The translations under genes were made by a program, and so were the position numbers. The notes below the pieces were generated by a model that did not search any database, was not told the DNA's origin, and saw nothing but the letters and a program-made list of their open reading frames with translations. Of a stretch of DNA of 8,240 bases, positions 4,311-8,240 are shown piece by piece. The stretch is taken from the NCBI GenBank assembly GCA_021802025.1, contig JAKABC010000075.1:1-8240 (forward strand), written 5' to 3'. Numbering within the stretch: the first letter of the stretch is position 1; every line of letters begins with the position of its first letter. Source of the stretch: Actinomycetes bacterium (GTDB lineage: Bacteria; Actinomycetota; Acidimicrobiia; Acidimicrobiales; RAAP-2).

Positions 4311-6794
4311 ATGACTGACGCGATTCGCGTGAGTAGCCCCATCACGGGCACCGACAAGGAGATGTCGTTCGAAGCCGGACGGCTCGCCCAGCTGGCCGAC
4401 GGCGCGGTGCTCGCCCGCCTCGGCGGCACCATGATCCTCGCCACCGTCACCGCCGCCAAGTCCGTGCGCGAGGGCATGGACTTCTTCCCGCTGACCGTGG
4501 ACATCGAGGAGCGGGCCTACGCCGCGGGCAAGATCCCCGGCGCGTTCTTCCGACGCGAGGGCAAGCTCTCGGACCAGGCCATCTTGATCTGCCGTCTGAT
4601 CGACCGGCCGCTACGCCCGTCGTTCCCCAAGGGCTTCCGCAACGAGGTCCAGGTCGTGGGCACCGTCTTCTCGGCCGACCAGGAGAACCCCCACGACATC
4701 CTCGCCATCAACGCGGCCAGCGCGGCGCTGATGATCTCGGGGATCCCCTTCGACGGCCCGATCCGCGCGGTGCGCATGGCCTACACCACCGAGGGCGAGT
4801 GGGTGCCCCACCCCACCTACGTCGAGGGCGACGAGGCCAGCTTCGAGCTGGTCGTGGCCGGGCGGGCCCTCGACGACTCGGTCGAGTCCGACGTGGCCAT
4901 CATGATGGTCGAGGCCGGCGGGACCGAGGGCTCCTTCGAGCGTTACGCCCAGGGCGCCCCCAAGGTCACCGAGGAGGTGCTCGCCGCGGGCCTGGAGGCC
5001 TCCAAGCTCTGGATCCGTGAGGCGATCAACCTCCAGCGTGAGCTGGTGCGCGCGTTCGTGGCCGCGCGTGGCCCGCTGCCCCCCTTCCCCTTCACCCCGG
5101 TGGTCGACTACGGCGACGACGTCTTCGCCCGCGTCGAGGCCGTGGGCCGCGACCGCCTGGCCGAGGCCAACACGCTGGTCGCCAAGGCCGAGCGCAACGC
5201 CGCGCTGGACGCCGCGGCCGCCCAGATCGCCGAGGAGTTGGCCGGTGAGTTCGAGGGCCGCGCCGGCGAGATCAAGGCCGCCGTCAAGGCCCTGACCAAG
5301 CAGCTGGTGCGTCGTCGCATCGTCGACGAGGGCGTGCGCATGGACGGGCGCGCGATCACCGACATCCGCCCGCTCTCGGCCGAGGTCGACCTCTTCCCGA
5401 TGACCCACGGCTCGGCGCTCTTCCAGCGCGGTGAGACCCAGGTGGTCAACGTGACGACGCTCGCCATGCCCCGCATGCGCCAGCTGGTCGACACCATCAC
5501 CCCGGACGAGTACCGGCGCTACATGCACCACTACAACTTCCCGCCGTACTCGACCGGTGAGACCGGCCGGGTCGGGGCGCCCAAGCGGCGCGAGATCGGC
5601 CACGGCATGCTGGCCGAGCGCGCGCTCGTACCGGTGTTGCCGAGCGAGGAGGAGTTCCCCTACACGTTGCGCGTGGTGAGCGACGTCATGCAGTCGAACG
5701 GCTCGACCTCGATGGCCTCGGTCTGCGGGTCGACCCTGTCGCTCATGGCCGCGGGCGTCCCGATCAAGGCCCCGGTGGCCGGGATCGCGATGGGCCTGGT
5801 CTACGACAGTGGCGAGTACGTCACCCTGACCGACATCCTCGGCTCCGAGGACGCCTTCGGCGACATGGACTTCAAGGTCGCCGGATCGGCCGACGCGGTC
5901 ACCGCCCTGCAGCTCGACACCAAGATCGACGGGCTGCCGGCCGACGTGCTGGCGCGCGCGCTGCACCAGGCCAAGGAGGCTCGACTCCAGATCCTCGAGG
6001 TCATCACCTCGGCCATCGCCGAGCCGCGCTCGGCGGTGTCGGAGATGGCGCCCAAGATCGTCACGATGGAGATCCCCGTCGACAAGATCGGTGAGGTCAT
6101 CGGACCCAAGGGCAAGGTCATCAACACCCTCCAGCAAGAGACCGGCGCCGACATCACCGTCGACGACAACGGCGTGGTGGGCACGGTCACGATCGGCGCC
6201 AAGGACGGCCGCGCGGTCGAGGAGGCTCGTCGGCGCATCGCGCTCATCCTCGACCCGCCGACGGCAGACGTGGGCGCGATCTACGAGGGTCGGGTGGTCT
6301 CGATCGCCAAGTTCGGCGCCTTCGTGAACCTGCTGCCCGGCCGCGACGGCCTGTTGCACATCTCCAAGATGGCCCCGCTCAACGGCGGCCGTCGGATCGG
6401 CCAGGTCGAGGACGTCCTCGAGCTCGGTCAGGCGCTCGAGGTGAAGGTCGACGACATCGACCCCCAGGGCAAGGTCTCGCTCTCGCTCGTCGGGGACTTC
6501 CCCGAGGTCGAAGAGAGCCGTCCGCGCTCCGAGGGCCGTCGTGACGGCGGCCGCGACTCGGGTCGTGACGCTGAGCGTGACGGTGGTCGCGGCCGGGGTC
6601 GTGACGGCGGCCGCGAGGGCCGTCGCGACGGCGAACGCGACGGTCGCGACGGCGGCCATGGGCGCTCCTCGTCGTTCGAGGCCGCCTTCGAGGCCGAGCT
6701 CGCCGGGGAGATCGGCGACCTCGGACCCGGGGGCCCGGTCCTCAGCGAGGGCGAGGGGGAGGGCCGGCGTCACTCGCGGCCCCGTCGCCGCTAG
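4311..6794 (+). CDS. pnp: Polyribonucleotide nucleotidyltransferase (PNPase) with Arg/Asp/Gly-rich tail
   Basis: PNPase is the trimeric phosphorolytic 3'-5' exoribonuclease of RNA decay; it also adds 3' tails in many bacteria. The product is 827 residues from ATG 4311, which has a strong SD. Order: first RNase PH domain with GAFFRREGK (about 76-84), a helical linker (about 245-330), the second, catalytic RNase PH domain, a KH domain (about 582-643, GPKG at 598-601) and an S1 domain (about 655-727). Residues matching the E. coli active site are present: Arg347, Arg426/Arg427 and His431 in KRREIGHG, the S-T-S phosphate loop (465-467), Asp514, Asp520 and Lys522 in EDAFGDMDFK. After S1 comes about 100 extra residues: an R/D/G repeat (about 743-785), then an acidic stretch and a basic R-R-R end. 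The enzyme is longer than common actinobacterial PNPases (about 740-750) mainly because of this tail. Position 364, usually Arg in the L-P-R-x-H-G block, is Met. Confidence 0.98.
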   Translation: MTDAIRVSSPITGTDKEMSFEAGRLAQLADGAVLARLGGTMILATVTAAKSVREGMDFFPLTVDIEERAYAAGKIPGAFFRREGKLSDQAILICRLIDRPLRPSFPKGFRNEVQVVGTVFSADQENPHDILAINAASAALMISGIPFDGPIRAVRMAYTTEGEWVPHPTYVEGDEASFELVVAGRALDDSVESDVAIMMVEAGGTEGSFERYAQGAPKVTEEVLAAGLEASKLWIREAINLQRELVRAFVAARGPLPPFPFTPVVDYGDDVFARVEAVGRDRLAEANTLVAKAERNAALDAAAAQIAEELAGEFEGRAGEIKAAVKALTKQLVRRRIVDEGVRMDGRAITDIRPLSAEVDLFPMTHGSALFQRGETQVVNVTTLAMPRMRQLVDTITPDEYRRYMHHYNFPPYSTGETGRVGAPKRREIGHGMLAERALVPVLPSEEEFPYTLRVVSDVMQSNGSTSMASVCGSTLSLMAAGVPIKAPVAGIAMGLVYDSGEYVTLTDILGSEDAFGDMDFKVAGSADAVTALQLDTKIDGLPADVLARALHQAKEARLQILEVITSAIAEPRSAVSEMAPKIVTMEIPVDKIGEVIGPKGKVINTLQQETGADITVDDNGVVGTVTIGAKDGRAVEEARRRIALILDPPTADVGAIYEGRVVSIAKFGAFVNLLPGRDGLLHISKMAPLNGGRRIGQVEDVLELGQALEVKVDDIDPQGKVSLSLVGDFPEVEESRPRSEGRRDGGRDSGRDAERDGGRGRGRDGGREGRRDGERDGRDGGHGRSSSFEAAFEAELAGEIGDLGPGGPVLSEGEGEGRRHSRPRRR
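6526..6665 (+). repeat. In-frame degenerate repeat coding for the PNPase R/D/G tail
   Basis: The segment is built of variants of a six- to ten-residue R-D-G-G-R unit. At DNA level a 19-bp string occurs exactly twice, at 6538-6556 and 6598-6616, 60 bp apart, with further diverged copies of GACGG/GGCCGCGA between and after. The spacing is a multiple of three, so expansion or contraction would keep the pnp frame. Translation gives RRDGGRDSGRD through RDGGHGR, alternating basic and acidic residues with glycine, expected to be disordered. Confidence 0.8.
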
Positions 6795-6799
6795 CGACG
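6783..6799 (+). other. Stem-loop over the pnp stop codon
   Basis: CGTCGC (6783-6788) pairs with GCGACG (6794-6799) around CGCTA; the pnp TAG is 6792-6794. There is no T-run and the next start codon is only 8 nt downstream, so I do not call it a terminator. Confidence 0.4.
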
Positions 6800-6806
6800 C
6801 GCGGCC

Positions 6807-8240
6807 GTGTCGGACGGTGAGGGGCGCGACCCGTCCGACGTCGACCTGATCGCGGTCGCGCCGAGCCCCCGGTGGGGCCGGCGCGACCGCGCGTGGGTGT
6901 GGGCGCTCGTGGCGGTGCCCGTCGTGGTGTTCGTGGTGCCGGCGATGCTCGGCCACCCGAGCATCGACGCCGACAACCTCATCCAGAACTTCCCCCTGCG
7001 CGTCCTGGCGGGTCGCCAGCTCTGGGGGGGTCACCTCCCGCTGCTCAACCCGCTCACCGACTCGGGCACCCCGCTGCTCGGGGCGATGAACGCGGGGGCG
7101 CTCTTCCCGCTCACGCTGCTCTTCGCGGTGCTGCCGCCGCTCGTCGCCTGGACGATCAACATGGTCGCCGTCTACGCGGCCGGCGCGCTGGGGGTCTACG
7201 CGCTCGCGCGCGGGCTGGGGCTCGTGGCGAACGCGAGCGGGGTGGCCGCGCTCGTCTACGCCTACGGCGGGGCGATGGTCGGCCAGGCCGTCCACCTCGG
7301 GGTGATCCAGGGCTACGCGATCCTGCCCTGGCTGTTGGTGGCCTTCGTCGGCCTCGGGCGTCGCCTGAGGGCGACGGGTCCCGCGTCCTCGACGCGCGAG
7401 GTCGCCTGGTCGTGCGTGCCCTACGCCCTGGCGGTCGCCGGGCTGTGGGGGCTGATCCTGCTCACCGGGGAGCCCCGGGCCATCGCCACCGCCGAGCTGG
7501 TGAGCCTGGTGGCCGCGGTGGGCGTGGTGGCCCTCGCCAGTTCGTACCGGCCCCGCGGGGTCCGCCTGCGGGTGGCCTACCTCGCGACCCTGGCCGGGGG
7601 TTTCGTCGTCGGAGTGGGCATCGGCCTGGTGCAGGTCCTCCCGGGGCTGTCGTTCATCGGGATCTCCCAGCGCCACGCGATCTCCTACGCCTTCTTCGGC
7701 GCCGGATCGCTGCCGGTGCGCTGGACGCTGCTGCTGGTCAACCCGGACCTGCTCGGGGGCAACGGGGCCCTCCACCAGCCGGGCTTCTTCGCCAACTACA
7801 ACCTGCCCGAGGTGACGGGCTACGTGGGCGTGGTGGCGCTGTGCGCGCTGTTCGCCTTTCTGACCCGACTCACCCGGCGGGGCTGGGTCGGTGCCGAGCG
7901 CGACCTCACCCTCGTCGTGGCCCTGCTCGTCGTGGGTCTCTTCGCGACCTGGGGCAACTTCACCCCGGTGGGCCACCTGTTCCGGGCCCTGCCCCTGTTC
8001 GGCTCGACGCGCCTGCAGAGCCGCAACGTCGCCCTCGTCGACCTGGCCCTGGCGGTCCTGCTCGCCTGGTGGCTCGACCGGCTCGCGACCGGTGATCGCC
8101 GCGGCGCCGGTCTCGGGCCGCTGGCCCGGTGGGTCACGGCCCTGCCGGCCCTCGTCGTGGCGGGGGTGTCGGTGGCCGAGATCGTCGACGGACCGGCTCT
8201 CGTGCGCTGGGTCGGCATCACGTCCGACAGCGCGTCTCTC
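6807..8240 (+). CDS. YfhO-like polytopic membrane protein, 3'-truncated
   Basis: The frame is open from GTG 6807 to the right edge (478 codons, no stop), so the C-terminal part is missing. I start at GTG 6807, 12 nt after the pnp stop. No clear SD is present, and an internal GTG (6894) is possible but would start inside the first membrane helix. A short acidic N terminus precedes about 11-12 hydrophobic helices (roughly 30-48, 97-113, 115-134, 143-160, 166-183, 203-219, 229-245, 257-281, 339-353, 367-381, 407-424, 430-450). Between helices 1 and 2 is an extracytoplasmic-type loop with IDADNLIQNFPLR (53-65, Asp54/Asp56) and LPLLNPLTDSGTP (77-89). Further landmarks are TGEPR (220-224), Q-V-L-P (276-279), LVNPDLLGG (310-318) and STRLQSRN (400-407). 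This pattern resembles the YfhO family, whose members have a GT-C-like fold and are linked to glycosylation of cell-wall polymers in Firmicutes. Family assignment is by eye; substrate is unknown. Confidence 0.75.
   Translation, partial: MSDGEGRDPSDVDLIAVAPSPRWGRRDRAWVWALVAVPVVVFVVPAMLGHPSIDADNLIQNFPLRVLAGRQLWGGHLPLLNPLTDSGTPLLGAMNAGALFPLTLLFAVLPPLVAWTINMVAVYAAGALGVYALARGLGLVANASGVAALVYAYGGAMVGQAVHLGVIQGYAILPWLLVAFVGLGRRLRATGPASSTREVAWSCVPYALAVAGLWGLILLTGEPRAIATAELVSLVAAVGVVALASSYRPRGVRLRVAYLATLAGGFVVGVGIGLVQVLPGLSFIGISQRHAISYAFFGAGSLPVRWTLLLVNPDLLGGNGALHQPGFFANYNLPEVTGYVGVVALCALFAFLTRLTRRGWVGAERDLTLVVALLVVGLFATWGNFTPVGHLFRALPLFGSTRLQSRNVALVDLALAVLLAWWLDRLATGDRRGAGLGPLARWVTALPALVVAGVSVAEIVDGPALVRWVGITSDSASL

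Noticed and set aside
4611..7976. Very long minus-strand open frame (1121 codons) across pnp and the membrane-protein gene
   Set aside because: It is antisense to pnp, whose identity is certain. The translation is rich in His, Arg, Gly, Asp and Val with no domain I recognise, the usual result of C/G third-position bias on the opposite strand.
6872..8095. Plus-strand open frame of 407 codons in the right-hand region
   Set aside because: The translation is Gly/Arg/Pro-rich low complexity, while the frame starting at GTG 6807 gives a clean multi-helix membrane protein that stays open to the edge.
1..8240. CRISPR array, mobile element, tRNA/rRNA gene or new defence system
   Set aside because: No spaced direct repeats apart from the coding repeat in pnp, no transposase or integrase, no terminal inverted repeats and no cloverleaf or rRNA-like sequence were seen; the genes are conserved housekeeping genes plus one membrane protein.

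Overview
The window is about 70% GC by eye and carries one compact, entirely plus-strand block of housekeeping genes in the order infB (5' end cut off) - rbfA - truB - ribF - rpsO - pnp, followed by a large membrane-protein gene that runs off the right edge. The gene order, the high GC with C/G at third codon positions, GTG starts, and actinobacterial-type motifs (for example the S-T-S phosphate loop in PNPase) point to an actinomycetote. A deep-branching class such as Acidimicrobiia is plausible, but that is an impression from protein style and not a demonstrated placement.

Layout: 1-1640 is the GTPase and C-terminal part of translation initiation factor IF-2. 1643-1993 is ribosome-binding factor A. 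1983-2876 is tRNA pseudouridine-55 synthase, overlapping rbfA by 11 nt. 2887-3864 is the bifunctional riboflavin kinase/FAD synthetase. 3865-3924 is a short spacer with strong RNA hairpins ahead of rpsO (3925-4182, ribosomal protein S15). 4183-4310 is a 128-nt spacer rich in inverted repeats ahead of pnp (4311-6794, polynucleotide phosphorylase with a long Arg/Asp/Gly-rich tail). 6807-8240 is a polytopic membrane protein resembling the YfhO family, partial at the 3' end. There is no gene-free stretch over 300 nt, no tRNA, rRNA, CRISPR or insertion sequence, and no minus-strand gene I believe.

How it fits together: infB, rbfA and truB serve translation initiation, 30S maturation and tRNA modification, and are packed with 2-nt or overlapping junctions that suggest translational coupling. 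ribF supplies FMN and FAD and is a common passenger of this operon. rpsO and pnp form the classical rpsO-pnp pair. In E. coli and Streptomyces this pair is controlled through RNA structure (S15 autoregulation, and RNase III/PNPase control at a pnp leader stem), and both spacers here contain folds in the right places for such control. The last gene begins 12 nt after pnp with no convincing terminator, so an envelope-type membrane protein seems to be read with the RNA-metabolism genes.

Overall this is mostly a conserved core region. I see no evidence for a new defence or mobile system. The points worth following are the two structured spacers, the PNPase tail, the RibF ATAN motif and the unexpected membrane-protein neighbour.
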